Counted from the stretch's first letter, positions 1 through 7,595 are shown. The stretch: 21,521 nt of DNA from Baffinella frigidus (GCA_026770585.1 MU646860.1:55754-77274); one strand, 5' to 3'. A program made the numbers and translations. The notes: generated by a model not told the origin, from the sequence alone.

Positions 1-14
1 GGGGGGGGGGGGGG
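1..14. other. poly-G run at window edge
   Basis: Fourteen G in a row open the window, and an 18-base C run lies 14 bases from the other end. Runs of this kind commonly stop assembly or sequencing, so both edges may be technical rather than biological boundaries. Confidence 0.7.
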
Positions 15-52
15 TGCGCTCCTGGGGAGAGCGAGGAGGACAGCGAGCCGTG

Positions 53-175
53 TACCCCTGTACCTCGCTTTTAAGAAACCGCGCCCCCATAGGACCCTAC
101 AGTAGGACCATGCCTTTGACCCTATGGAGGTCCTTAGGGGGGGAACGGTTTCTTATGAGCGAGGTACCCCATGTA
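53..175 (+). mobile_element. family A MITE-like palindrome, full length
   Basis: Two arms of the type TACCTCGCT..AAGAAACCG and its complement flank a core reading AGGACCCTACAGTAGG. The left terminus reads CCCCTG where other copies read CAGGGG, so the terminal hexamer is inverted, and the right end carries one extra A. No coding capacity. The right-hand TA is shared with the fragment that follows. Confidence 0.75.
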
Positions 176-206
176 CAGGGGTACCTCGAGTGTAAGAACA
201 CGTAGC
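174..206. repeat. family A single-arm fragment
   Basis: TACAGGGGTACCTCGA followed by a diverged TGTAAGAAC; the matching right arm is missing. It abuts the preceding full-length copy through a shared TA. Confidence 0.6.
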
Positions 207-293
207 CCCCCTCTGTCTTCGTTGGTGCACACCGTGTATTCGCATGACCTCTCTCGGCTTCTCTGCTCACCCGCAGCTTCCGTAGGGGGGGGG

Positions 294-414
294 TACAGGG
301 GTACCTCGCTCATAAGAAACCGCCGCCCCCCTAGGACCACCATAGGGCCCTACGCATGGTCCTAATGTAGGGTCCTAGGGGGGTGCGGTTTCTTGTGAGC
401 GAGGTACCCCTGTA
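294..414 (-). mobile_element. family A element, 121 bp
   Basis: Ends are TACAGGGG and CCCCTGTA, with arms of about 40 bases and the core in reverse orientation (GGACCACCATAGGG first). Its right flank (CGGCGGCC.TGTTG) is recognisably similar to the right flank of the copy at 5698, suggesting that the two loci share an older duplication. Confidence 0.85.
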
Positions 415-463
415 CACGGCGGCCGTGTTGATATCAATAAACGCCCCCCAAAGCGTCTATGCA

Positions 464-560
464 TACAGGGGTACCTCGACTTTAACACATTTCACCCTAC
501 TGTAGGCCAATGCCAATCACATTCGGGTGGTTCTATGGGGAGAGAGAGATCGCTCGGTCC
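464..560 (-). repeat. degenerate family A copy
   Basis: The left arm TACAGGGGTACCTCGA is intact. It is followed by a decayed core (CCCTACTGTAGGCCAATGCC and GGTGGTTCTATGGGG); the right arm is not recognisable. Probably an old copy. Confidence 0.5.
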
Positions 561-571
561 ACTCAAAAGGC

Positions 572-692
572 TACAGGGGTACCTCGCTCAGAAGAAACCG
601 CCCCCCCCTAGGACCCTACAGTAGGCCTATACCTAGGGCCCTACGGTGGTCCTAGGGGGGGGTCGATTTCTTATGAGCGAGGTACCCCTGTA
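572..692 (+). mobile_element. family A element, 121 bp
   Basis: TACAGGGG..CCCCTGTA termini; core in forward orientation (ACCCTACAGTAGGCCTAT). The left arm has a single change (CTCAGAAG for CTCATAAG). Bases 693-885 downstream are not recognisable as gene or repeat. Confidence 0.85.
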
Positions 693-885
693 CAGGAAAC
701 ACTTTTGAACAGGAATTGGATCCGTTTCTTCAATTTGGGTTGAAAAAGTCACGTCTCTCCCCGGATATCCGGGGGCAATGTCCTCTGTAGCCTCCCGAGC
801 GGGTCAAGTGCTTCTGATCAGTGATGCATTTCTTCCCCTCAAGGGGGGTCCCCTTTTGGGTGGATCGACCCCCCGAAGGAGCCCA

Positions 886-1052
886 ATCCACACAGCGGAC
901 TTCGAAGGGATTTCGAATAACCCCTAAGCGATAAGGCCTCGGACCCTGCGAAAGGCAATCCGTGGGGACATAGGGGGGGTTCCTACGGTTGAGGTAACGG
1001 AAACTCGGGCTCTCAGAGCCCGAAAATCCCTTCGAAGCCCGCTGTGTGGATC
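886..1052 (+). mobile_element. family B inverted-repeat element
   Basis: Terminal inverted repeats of about 30 bases: TCCACACAGCGG..TTCGAAGGGAT at the left and ATCCCTTCGAAG..CGCTGTGTGGA at the right, about 167 bp in all. The core contains GGTTCCTACGG and CCCCTAAGCGATAAGG. A second copy in opposite orientation lies at 20531-20695 and an end fragment at 16914-16952. No coding capacity. Confidence 0.8.
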
Positions 1053-1169
1053 CAAAAGGCTACATAAATGACTTCTGTTCTCCGGGACCGTCCCGAGTCC
1101 TCACAGTGCGCGCGCGAGAGGTGGTGAGTAACTACATATCGCAGAGCTAGATAGAGGCTCCCTATCTTG

Positions 1170-1304
1170 CGCTGTCTCGGTCAATTTGGTCTCACCAATT
1201 TGGTGAGCCCGGGCTCTTTCCCGCTCCAAAGTTGACAGATTTGTACCGCGAACCCAGCATGGCAACTTGACAGTAGCCGGCCAAATCGACTGAGACAGAG
1301 CTAG
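1170..1304 (+). mobile_element. family C inverted-repeat element
   Basis: Ends CTGTCTCGGTCAATTTGG and CCAAATCGACTGAGACAG are imperfect inverted repeats. Internally it carries CCAATTTGGTGAGCCCGGG and CCAAAGTTGACAGATTTG. Related copies are at 5312-5520 (reverse), 8692-8890 (reverse, rearranged), 16548-16705 and 20437-20530. Its GTTGAC-type motifs recur inside every copy. Confidence 0.7.
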
Positions 1305-1306
1305 CC

Positions 1307-1427
1307 TACAGGGGTACCTCGCTCATAAGAAACCGCACCCCCCTAGGACCCTACAGTAGGACCATGCCTAGGGCCCTACGATGTTCCTAGGGGGAGGGCG
1401 GTTTCTTATAAGCGAGGTACCCCTGTA
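1307..1427 (+). mobile_element. family A element, 121 bp
   Basis: Sits three bases after a family C element. TA-bounded CAGGGG..CCCCTG termini, core forward. Bases 1428-1690 beyond it show no recognised repeat and no convincing exon, although one plus frame happens to be open. Confidence 0.85.
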
Positions 1428-1693
1428 TTGCTCTTGCGATGACATTCCGCGACCCTGCAAATCACGACCACTTTCGACCTTCCCACGCTTCCTCTTCCGG
1501 GCGAGACACGTTTATCGACACCAGGATGCATTCTCCCCACTATCCTCAGAGAATTTATTGATTACAAGACCAGCATGGCCACATTCTAAGACCCCCTGCG
1601 GTTTTTTTGGTACTACAAGGATCAGGAGTTCTCTCACACACACACTACACGTTGTTGTAGAACTATCCTATGTTTCACAGGACATCATCGTCC

Positions 1694-1969
1694 TCAAAGG
1701 ACGCGAAGAGAAGAAGCAGGATGGTCCGCGTCCTCTTCCACAGCCTCCTCCTCTGCCGCCACCTCCTCCTCCGCGGCAGCCTTGTCTTCAGCCTCCTTCT
1801 CCCGAGAAGCCGTTTCGGCAGCAGCCACTTCCGCCTCTGCAGCCTTCCTTTCCGCTGCAGCCTTGTCGGCAGCAGCCTTCTCAGCCGCAGCCTTCCCCTC
1901 TGCTGCAGCCTTGTCGGCAGCCGCCTTCAGTGCCGCGGCCTTCTCCGCAGCAGCAGGCGCCTTCGTCAC
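1694..1969 (-). CDS. Ala/Lys/Glu-rich coiled-coil exon (partial)
   Basis: On the minus strand the frame starts with VTKAPAAAEKAAAL and continues for about 91 codons of KAAAEK/KAAADK-type repeats, then an acidic tail (AAEEEAVEED) to a stop. Such composition is typical of long charged alpha-helices or coiled coils; no family can be named. Upstream in the same orientation lies a good 3' splice context: CTAAC, then about 14 bases later CAG|G, which sets the exon start at 1969. The frame could stop at 1694 or leave earlier through an internal GT. The opposite strand is also open, giving Pro-rich or Ala/Ser-rich shadows, but has no splice support. Low-complexity sequence makes the call moderate. 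Confidence 0.5.
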   Translation of the reverse strand: MTKAPAAAEKAAALKAAADKAAAEGKAAAEKAAADKAAAERKAAEAEVAAAETASREKEAEDKAAAEEEVAAEEEAVEEDADHPASSLRVL

Positions 1970-2261
1970 CTGCGTTTGCAAACGTTAGCTGATGCACCCC
2001 CCAAAATAGGGTGCAAACGCAATCCCTCACCCTACTCCTTTCTGAGAGTGTTGACCTTTGCAACCTTGGCAGCGTCGACCACGCCGCGCGCCTCAGCTTC
2101 ATGCTGCCTCAATGACGCCCCCATGGGGCTGAACCCACGATGCATACCCCCCCAACGTTTCCGAAATCCTCTGTGCCTGCAGACTGATGGTCAAATTTCA
2201 AATTGATGGTCAAATTCGATATCGAAGGGCCCCCTCTCCTCTCCTCCCTCCCTCGACCCCC

Positions 2262-2779
2262 ATGTCGAACCCGCAAGAGCATGCGGTGCATGCCAAGACG
2301 CGCGGCAACACCGCGTACGCCAAGAACACCAGGGACGGCTACACGGAGGCTGTGAAGGAGTTCCAGGCTGCTACGGAGCTCAATCCGACGGACCACATCC
2401 TGTTCGCGAACCTGGGCGCTGCGCTCTTGGAGTGTGCTAATAGAGAGAAAAACAAGTCGAGTTGCCACGTTGCAGGATTCGAAACTCGCGCTCGCCGTGG
2501 CGATGGAAGAGCAGCTGCTCCAGCGGTTGCAGGCGCTGCGCGACGCGGGGCACGCGACCGACGAGGCGGCCGACCGCCTCCTCGCCGACGCGCCCGCCTC
2601 GCTGGAGCCCAAGGCCGAGGGGAACGCCTTGTCCGCAGCTCAGAAGTACGAGGAAGCCAAGGGGAAGTACTCGGCCGCGCTCGCGCTGAACCCGTTTGAC
2701 CACGTGTTCTACTCGAACCGCTCGGCGTGCTACGCGGGGCTCGACGAGGCGACTGAGACGCTGAGGGACGCGGACCGTA
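2262..2779 (+). CDS. TPR-domain protein, STI1/HOP-like, partial with frame break
   Basis: Two tetratricopeptide-like units are visible. The first begins at ATG 2262 (MSNPQEHAVHAKTRGNTAYA) and includes EAVKEFQAATELNPTDHILF. The second (2476-2779) reads AEGNALSAAQKYEEAKGKYS then ALALNPFDHVFYSNRSACYA. The KxxGN..A..Y..A...Y..A..LNP..H..YSNRSA pattern is that of co-chaperone TPRs that bind Hsp70/Hsp90 C-termini; the function is inferred. The frames differ by one base between about 2430 and 2476. The gap holds CTAAT and a GTTGCAG|G acceptor, but the nearest GT donor (2432) would not restore the frame. Either a GA/TG-type donor is used or this is a frameshift. The exon ends at GACC|GTAC, a plausible donor, where heptamers start. 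The rest of the gene is not in the window. Confidence 0.7.
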
Positions 2780-2860
2780 CACCCCAAACCCCAAACCCCA
2801 AACCCTTAACCCCAAACCCTGACCCCTTAACCCTAATCCCTAAACTCTAAACCCTGGCAT
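2780..2860 (-). repeat. interstitial CCCTAAA-like heptamer array
   Basis: Runs of CCCCAAA, CCCTTAA and CCCTAAA variants begin directly after the GTACAC at the TPR exon end, so the array looks intronic. Bases 2861-3050 downstream show no recognisable gene. Confidence 0.8.
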
Positions 2861-3050
2861 GCCTGAGAATTCTCAGTGTGGAGTTGAGGCAAGGGGAGAT
2901 GTGAGATGGGGCTGGCGCCGCTGTAAAAGGGGTGATGATCCGTGCCTGCCTTAAGCAAAAGTCCTCTAAAGGCCCTTGGAGGACTTTGGGGGCTGGAATT
3001 GGAGCCGTTTTTGGACACCGCTCCGAGGATAACATGAGCGTGCGATGTCC

Positions 3051-3122
3051 GATCGAAAATGTGGCGCCAACAATACTGAGCTCTCGGCATGACCTCAGTA
3101 TTGTTGGCGCCGCTTTTTCGAT
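3051..3122. repeat. hairpin with 18-bp perfect stem
   Basis: GGCGCCAACAATACTGAG at 3063-3080 is matched by its exact complement at 3093-3110, with a 12-base loop; the stem extends imperfectly through CGAAAA/TTTTCG. Possibly the core of another small inverted-repeat element. No second copy was seen. Confidence 0.7.
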
Positions 3123-3369
3123 TTTGTTGAAATTGGCGGAGAATGCGCGTTATCCGAATCCTCCGAGGGCGTCGCACGATCTATTTCCGTCTAGGGGAAG
3201 GAATTGAGTTCAACGGATCATGACCTCGAAATGATGACAAAAAAATTGAATCAAAATTACTACACGTGTTTGCAACTTGCCATTCCCAGACCACTTTCCC
3301 ATGGTTGAGGGTCAAACGGTTTGACCGCGTGTTCTATCCCAACCACCCGTTTGACCAGGTGTTCTACTC

Positions 3370-3510
3370 TCATCTCCACCAAAGTATTATTCAATTGCTT
3401 TTTGGCAACGAAAATTACTACACGATTTGCTCATAAAAGTAATAGTAAAGCAGCTGTGTAGTAAATTTCGTTGCGCCAAAAGCAATTAATTAATACTTGT
3501 ATGGAGATTA
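3370..3510 (+). mobile_element. family D MITE, 141 bp, TSD ACTC
   Basis: Termini TCATCTCC and GGAGATTA; long inverted repeats continue through AAGTATTA.TCAATTGC, GGCAACGAAA and ATTACTACAC. It is flanked by ACTC at 3366-3369 and 3511-3514. The homologous intact site in the TPR exon has a single ACTC, proving a 4-base target duplication. The second copy at 14584-14724 has the same length and its own 4-base duplication (AGAC). Non-autonomous; no transposase is visible. Confidence 0.9.
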
Positions 3511-3576
3511 ACTCGAACCGCTCGTCGTGCTATGCGGGGCTCGACGAGGCGACCAAGGCGCTGAGGGACGCGGACC

Positions 3577-3716
3577 TTACCCGGGGAAATTTATGTTTCT
3601 TTCATTTGATGGCAAGGAAAATTACTACACAATTCGTTCTTATTAGTAATATTAAAGCATTTATGTAGTAATTTCCCTTGCCATGAAACTAAAGAAAAAT
3701 AGGTTTCCCCGGATAA
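3577..3716 (+). mobile_element. family E MITE, 140 bp, TSD GACC
   Basis: Inverted termini TTACCCGGGGAAA and TTTCCCCGGATAA, with inner arms ATGGCAAGGAAAATTACTAC and its near complement. Direct repeats GACC lie at 3573-3576 and 3717-3720; the intact paralogous site near 2776 has one GACC. It shares the inner ATTACTACAC segment with family D but not the ends. Confidence 0.88.
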
Positions 3717-3720
3717 GACC

Positions 3721-3875
3721 GTACACCCCAAACCCTGAACCCCTAGGGGTTAGGGCCGTCGACCCCATCTAAAGGGGCTCCCTAAACCCTAAACCCCAAA
3801 CCCTGCACCCTCAACCCCAAAATTCCTAAACCCTAATCCCCAACCCCGAAACCCGAAACCCTAAACCCTAGGCTT
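3721..3875 (-). repeat. interstitial CCCTAAA-like array
   Basis: Degenerate CCCTAAA, CCCCAAA and CCCGAAA units interrupted by a short stretch containing GGGGTTAGGG and CCCATCTAAAGG. It continues the intron-like sequence that follows the broken TPR copy. Confidence 0.75.
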
Positions 3876-3942
3876 CGTGGCGCTGCCCCCAGCGTTTGCA
3901 GAAGGGCACATCCGACGCGTCTCAAACTCCAAACCTCAACCC

Positions 3943-4063
3943 TGCAGGGGTACCTCGCTCATAAGAAACGCCCACCCCCCTACGACCACCTTAAGGCCCT
4001 AGGCATGGTCCTACTGTAGGCTCCTAGGGGTGGGCGGTTTCTTATGAGCGAGGCACCCCTGTA
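3943..4063 (-). mobile_element. family A element, 121 bp
   Basis: Left end TGCAGGGG (TA changed to TG), right end CACCCCTGTA, core reversed. Bases 4064-4240 after it show no recognised gene or repeat. Confidence 0.85.
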
Positions 4064-4242
4064 AACCTGAACAATAATCCACAACTCGCAGGCTGCATCG
4101 CGCTGGCCCGCTGGCCTGCTCCTTCAGGTCCTTTAGGTTTTGATTTCTCCCAACATATGCCAACGACACGCCCTTCCGTAGAAAGGACTGCAAAGAAAGC
4201 ATGTTTGCTCAGAACCCTACAGCCTCAACCCCACACCCGGAA

Positions 4243-4434
4243 CTCCAGGCTGCCAGATATCCGGAGGGGGGATTGCCTAGGACCTCCTACCGTAGGCCGA
4301 GGGATCCTAGGACCAAAAAGTCTCGGCCTAAGGTAGGAGGTCCTAGGCAATGCCGTAGGCCTAACTACCCCATTTTCAGGCCGTTACCCTATTAACGGGT
4401 GTTGATACCCTCCAGGCTGCCAGATATCCGGAGG
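4243..4434. repeat. palindrome flanked by 25-bp direct repeats
   Basis: A 25-base direct repeat (starting CTCCAGGCTGCCAGATATCC) occupies 4243-4267 and 4410-4434. Between them are 142 bases containing 30-base arms (4272-4301 and 4322-4351, one mismatch) with ATTGCCTAGGACCTCC ends. The core uses the same CCTAGGACC/TAGGCC wording as family A and B cores. It could be an element with an unusually long target duplication, or an element flanked by an older tandem repeat. Confidence 0.7.
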
Positions 4435-4503
4435 AGGTCCAGACTTGATGGCCTCGACGTTCGGTGGGGGGTTCGGCGGCAGGGCTGGGGGGGGGGGTCG
4501 GGC

Positions 4504-4800
4504 ACGGGATGGGGTAAACCCTACACCCTACACCCTACACCCCAAACCCTCAACCCTACACCCTAAGCAACCCTAAACCCTACACCCTACACCCTACGCC
4601 CGAAACCCTACGCCCTACGCCCTAAACCCTAAACCCTAAACCCTAAACCCTAAACCCGAAACCCTAAATCCTCAACTCTTAACCCCAAACCCCAAACCCT
4701 AAACCCTACACCCCAGACCCTAAACCCTCAACCCTCAACCCTCAACCCTGAACCCTAAACCCCAAACCCCAAACCCTAAACCCTAAACCCTGAACCCCAG
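4504..4800 (-). repeat. interstitial CCCTAAA-like array, ~300 bp
   Basis: Near-continuous CCCTAAA, CCCTACA, CCCTCAA and CCCCAAA heptamers. Variation between units is high, which argues against a recent telomere end. A G run follows at 4801-4809. Confidence 0.85.
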
Positions 4801-4845
4801 GGGGGGGGGCATGACCGAGGCGCAGGTTTGGCAACTTGCGCGTGA

Positions 4846-4966
4846 TACAGGGGTACCTCGATCATAAGAAACTGCCCCCCCCCTAGGACCACCGTAGGGC
4901 CATAGGCATAGGCCTACTGTAGGGCTCTAGGGGATGGCTGTTTCTTATGATCGAGGTACCCCTGTA
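4846..4966 (-). mobile_element. family A element, GATC subtype
   Basis: 121 bp, TA-bounded. Both arms carry CGATCATAAG instead of the usual CGCTCATAAG. The reverse complement of the whole element is almost identical to the copy at 5527-5647. A family C fragment (TTGACA.ACGTGTCTTAAGTTGACATTCTGG) follows at about 4980-5040. Confidence 0.88.
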
Positions 4967-5108
4967 ATGCGCAGAAGGAGGGATAGGTCAGGGACAGCGC
5001 TGCCTCGGGTTGACAAACGTGTCTTAAGTTGACATTCTGGAAGGAGGGATAGTGCTGCGGCCCGTTTTGTACCCCCCCCCCCCTTTGGGGGGAGCTCTGC
5101 AGGGGTGG

Positions 5109-5185
5109 TACAGGGGTACCTCGCTCATAAGAAAGTGCCCCCCCCCCTAGGACCACCGTAGGGCACTAGGCACAGTCCTACTGTA
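5109..5185 (-). repeat. family A copy truncated by nested family A insertion
   Basis: Left arm and core up to CCTACTGTA are present; the sequence then switches to the start of another complete copy. Only CCCCTGTA (5307-5314), a plausible remnant of the lost right end, is seen on the far side. Confidence 0.8.
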
Positions 5186-5304
5186 CAGGGGTACCTCGCT
5201 CATAAGAAACGCCCACCCCCCTAGGACCACCATAGGGCCCAAGGCATAGGCCTACTGTAGGGTCCTAGGAGGAGGCGGTTTCTCACGAGCGAGGTACCCC
5301 TGTA
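5184..5304 (-). mobile_element. family A element nested in another A copy
   Basis: 121 bp, core reversed, inserted at the TA of CTACTGTA in the older copy; TA is present on both sides. Confidence 0.88.
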
Positions 5305-5311
5305 GGCCCCT

Positions 5312-5520
5312 GTAGCTTTGCTTCACTCGGGGTGGCTGGCTTGTCTGAAGTTGACATTCTGGTTCTGTGGAACGAATCCGTCAACTTTGGAGTGGAAAAG
5401 GACCCAGTCTCGCCGGATTGGCGAAACCAGGGCTATTGGGTCCTTTGGTAGAGGGCTATTGGGTCCTTCGTTAGAGGGTTATTGGGTCCTTTGGAACCAA
5501 ATCGACAGAGACTGAGCTAG
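5312..5520 (-). mobile_element. family C element with internal 23-bp triplication
   Basis: In reverse orientation it matches family C: CCAAAGTTGACGGATT, GTCAACTTCAGACAAGCC and terminal CTAGCTCAGTCTCTGTCGAT. Within it AGGGCTATTGGGTCCTTTGG-type units of 23 bases are repeated three times (5429-5497), an expansion absent from the copy at 1170. Confidence 0.7.
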
Positions 5521-5526
5521 GGCTCG

Positions 5527-5647
5527 TACAGGGGTACCTCGATCATAAGAAACAGCCATCCCCTAGGGCCCTACAGTAGGCCTATGCCTATGGCCCTACG
5601 GTGGTCCTAGGGGGGGGGCGGTTTCTTATGATCGAGGTACCCCTTTA
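5527..5647 (+). mobile_element. family A element, GATC subtype
   Basis: Both arms have CGATCATAAG. The right terminus is CCCCTTTA. The element lies between two copies of TAGGGCTCGTA (5518-5528 and 5646-5656), an 11-base direct repeat longer than the TA seen at other copies. Confidence 0.88.
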
Positions 5648-5697
5648 GGGCTCGTAACCCGTCAGAAGCGTCTCACTTGAGCCTCGGTGGGGGTGCA

Positions 5698-5818
5698 TAC
5701 AGGGGTACCTCGCTCATAAGAAAACGCACCCCCCTAGGACCCTACAGTAGGTCTATGCCTGGGGCCCTACGGTAGTCCTAGGGGGTGAGCGTTTTCGTAC
5801 GAGCGAGGTATCCCTGTA
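5698..5818 (+). mobile_element. family A element, 121 bp
   Basis: Both arms carry AAAACGC where most copies have AAACCGC, so the two arms vary together. The right end reads ATCCCTGTA. Confidence 0.85.
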
Positions 5819-6148
5819 CGTGGCGGCCTTGTTGGTAGTAATAACATAAAGGCCTCCCTCATTCAACGCTTTTCACTCTCTCTCTCAATCTCTCCCTGTA
5901 CAAGGGTCACTCGAAGTTAAGTTACCACACATTAAGGTACACACCTGTGTTTGGTGTGTGGACCTCGATAAGTCAAGGACCGCACGCCGACTGTCAAGAC
6001 GCTGCCCAGCAGCCATGGATTTGCTGTTGACTCCAACGTCATCCCGAGGCGGGCTCATCCTATCCTCGGTCCTCACACCGACGGGTTTCTCTGTGGGCCT
6101 TAAATTTAAGGGCCGCACACCGAACGCTTTTCGCAAACCAGAATCATC
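5819..6148. other. intergenic stretch without recognised gene
   Basis: Contains a CT-rich run (5874-5895), a decayed family A arm (GTACAAGGGTCACTCGA near 5897) and about 200 bases open on both strands with neither frame supported by splice motifs, repeats or family resemblance. GGGCCGCACACCGAACGCTTT (from about 6110) is loosely repeated at 6276. Confidence 0.4.
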
Positions 6149-6273
6149 CACAGGGGTACCTCGCTCATAAGAAACTGCCCCCCCCCTAGGACCACCATAG
6201 GGCTCTAGGCGTAGGCCTACTGTAGGTTCCTAGCTAGGGGGGGGTTGTTTCTTATGAGCGAGGTATCCCTGTA
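6149..6273 (-). mobile_element. family A element with 4-base core insertion
   Basis: Left end CACAGGGG (TA lost), right end ATCCCTGTA; CCTAGCTAGGGG shows an extra AGCT-type duplication, giving 125 bp. Confidence 0.82.
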
Positions 6274-6304
6274 AGGCCCGGACACCGAAGAGTTTCAAAA
6301 GCCG

Positions 6305-6426
6305 TACCGGGGTACCTCGCTCATAAGAAAGTGACTCTCCATAGGACCCTACAGCAGGCCTATGCCTAGGGCTCTACGGTGGTCCTCGGTGTGTGGGCAC
6401 TTTCTTATGAGCGAGGTACCCCTGCA
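6305..6426 (+). mobile_element. family A element, diverged
   Basis: Ends TACCGGGG and CCCCTGCA. Both arms have AAGAAAGTG/CACTTTCTT rather than AAACCG, another case of paired arm change. The core has lost part of the CCTAGGGGG block. Confidence 0.82.
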
Positions 6427-6447
6427 CCTTAATTTCGAGTAACCCCT

Positions 6448-6493
6448 GTACTATTGGGGGAGGCGATTTCTGACGAGCGAGGCGCCTCTGTAG
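6448..6493 (-). repeat. family A right-arm fragment
   Basis: GGGGGAGGCGATTTCTGACGAGCGAGGCGCC..CTGTA, a mutated right arm without its partner. Confidence 0.55.
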
Positions 6494-6518
6494 ATGACAC
6501 GGTTTACTCAAAACCCTC

Positions 6519-6585
6519 AAACCCTCCTCTCCCTCTCCCTCTCCCTTTCCCGCTCCCGCTCCCTCTCCCTCTCCCTCTCCCTGGT
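6519..6585. repeat. CCCTCT hexamer microsatellite
   Basis: About ten tandem CCCTCT/CCCGCT units. The following 6586-6740 is rich in CCACTT motifs and has no recognised gene. Confidence 0.85.
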
Positions 6586-6768
6586 GCCACTTTGTAGACA
6601 CCTGCCGATGTCCACTTGAAAGATGGCCACTTCTCCAGAAGATGTCCACTTTTGGCGCACCGGGGCGCCACTTTTGATGTCGGGCACGATTTCGGGCTCC
6701 ACTTTTGGTTTCGGCGCGGCAACCTACCAGAGCGAGTTGCTCTTGTCGTTCTTGACCTGGTTGTAGTA

Positions 6769-7192
6769 CCTGGGTTTGGGGTTTGGGGTTTGGGGTTTGG
6801 GGTTTAGGGTGTAGGTTTAGGGTGTAGGTTTTAGGGTTTGGGGTTTGGGGTTTGGGGTTCGGGGTTTATGGTTTGGGGTTTAGGGTTGAGGTTTTCGGGT
6901 TTGGATTTTGGGTCTCGAATTTCGGGTTTCGGGTTTCGGGTGAGGGTCTAGGAACTACTGGTTAAAGACCTGGCGCAGGGTTAGGGTTTGGGGTTTGGGG
7001 TTTGGGTTTGGGGTTTGGGGTTTCGAGTTTCGGCTTTCGGGGTTCGGGTGTAGGAGTGAAGGTTTCGGGTTTCGGGTTCAGGGTTCAGAGTTCAGGGTTT
7101 TGGGTTTTGGGTTTCGGGTTTCAGGTTCCAGGTTTCGGGTTCGGGTTTCGGGTTCAGGGTTCAGGGTTCGGATTTCGGATTTCGGGTTTCCA
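6769..7192 (+). repeat. interstitial TTTAGGG-like array
   Basis: GGGTTTG, GGGTTTC, GGGTTCA and GGGTGTA variants in the G-rich orientation, with a short non-repeat gap near 6945-6975. Its long open frames (GFGVWGLGF-type) come from the stop-free heptamer. Confidence 0.85.
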
Positions 7193-7453
7193 GTTACCGA
7201 GAAACACGGTGCTGTTCATGCTCAACCGGCGCATCATGGAAATCCGAAAGCGGGTTTGCGCGCCCCGTCGGCGCGAATCTGTCGAAGTGCATCAACCCAG
7301 TCTGTTCCCGGGGGGACAGGTGTTAGTCAGGGTTACATGGGTTAGTCAGGGTCACAGGTGTTAGAAGCGAAAGGGGGGCTTAGGGGGTTCCTGGCTTTTT
7401 ACAAACAACCCTCTGCTCAAAAGGACCCCATGGCGTCCCGTCGGCGCGAATTT

Positions 7454-7595
7454 CATCACGAAAGATAACTGAATCAGTTCCCTAATTAGCGGTTTCATGT
7501 TATTAGGAGGCCTAATTAAATTTACTATGCCCTAACTAACTTCTCCTATTCAACCTCCTATTAAAAAGGAACTGATTCAGTTATCTTCCGAGATG
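7454..7595 (+). mobile_element. family I MITE, 142 bp, interrupting a repeat
   Basis: Terminal inverted repeats of 28 bases: CATCACGAAAGATAACTGAA at the left, TTCAGTTATCTTCCGAGATG at the right. It splits the second copy of the VGANLSKCINPVC block; AATTT occurs on each side (7449-7453 and 7597-7601), against one AATTTGT at the uninterrupted copy. A ~5-base target duplication is likely. Confidence 0.82.

Larger units (their letters stand above)
3318..3720 (+). pseudogene. duplicated TPR exon broken by two MITEs
   Basis: Bases 3345-3369 and 3511-3576 together match the 3' part of the TPR exon at about 2691-2779 (CCGTTTGACCA.GTGTTCTACTC and CGAACCGCTCG.CGTGCTA.GCGG, then GCGCTGAGGGACGCGGACC). 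After the second insertion the flank GTACACCCCAAACCC is the same as downstream of the intact copy, so the duplication included the donor and the start of the heptamer array. Just upstream, 3318-3344 holds a second decayed repeat of the TTTGACC.CGTGTTCTA segment. One element lies in the middle of the exon and one at its very end, so this copy cannot encode the TPR. Confidence 0.85.

Noticed and set aside
14-365. Short open frames with RGTSLIRN or SEVPLY peptides
   Set aside because: They are translations of family A arms and recur wherever the arms do; no start context, splice sites or conservation beyond the DNA repeat.
1381-1992. 203-codon plus frame with a Pro/Gln-rich tail
   Set aside because: It starts inside a family A element and its tail is the complement of the better supported Ala-rich minus-strand exon.
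2430-2475. Canonical GT-AG intron in the TPR gene
   Set aside because: The only GT near the expected exon end (2432) gives a 44-base intron that does not bring the two TPR frames together; a non-canonical donor or a frameshift remains possible.
5885-6170. Overlapping ~88- and 70-codon frames on opposite strands
   Set aside because: Both are open but neither has splice motifs, a duplicated homologue or a recognisable motif; one starts in a decayed family A arm.
6995-7364. Two overlapping ~120-codon frames rich in GFGVWGF
   Set aside because: Produced by stop-free GGGTTTG/GGGTTTC heptamers; the frame is open in more than one register and the peptide simply follows the repeat.
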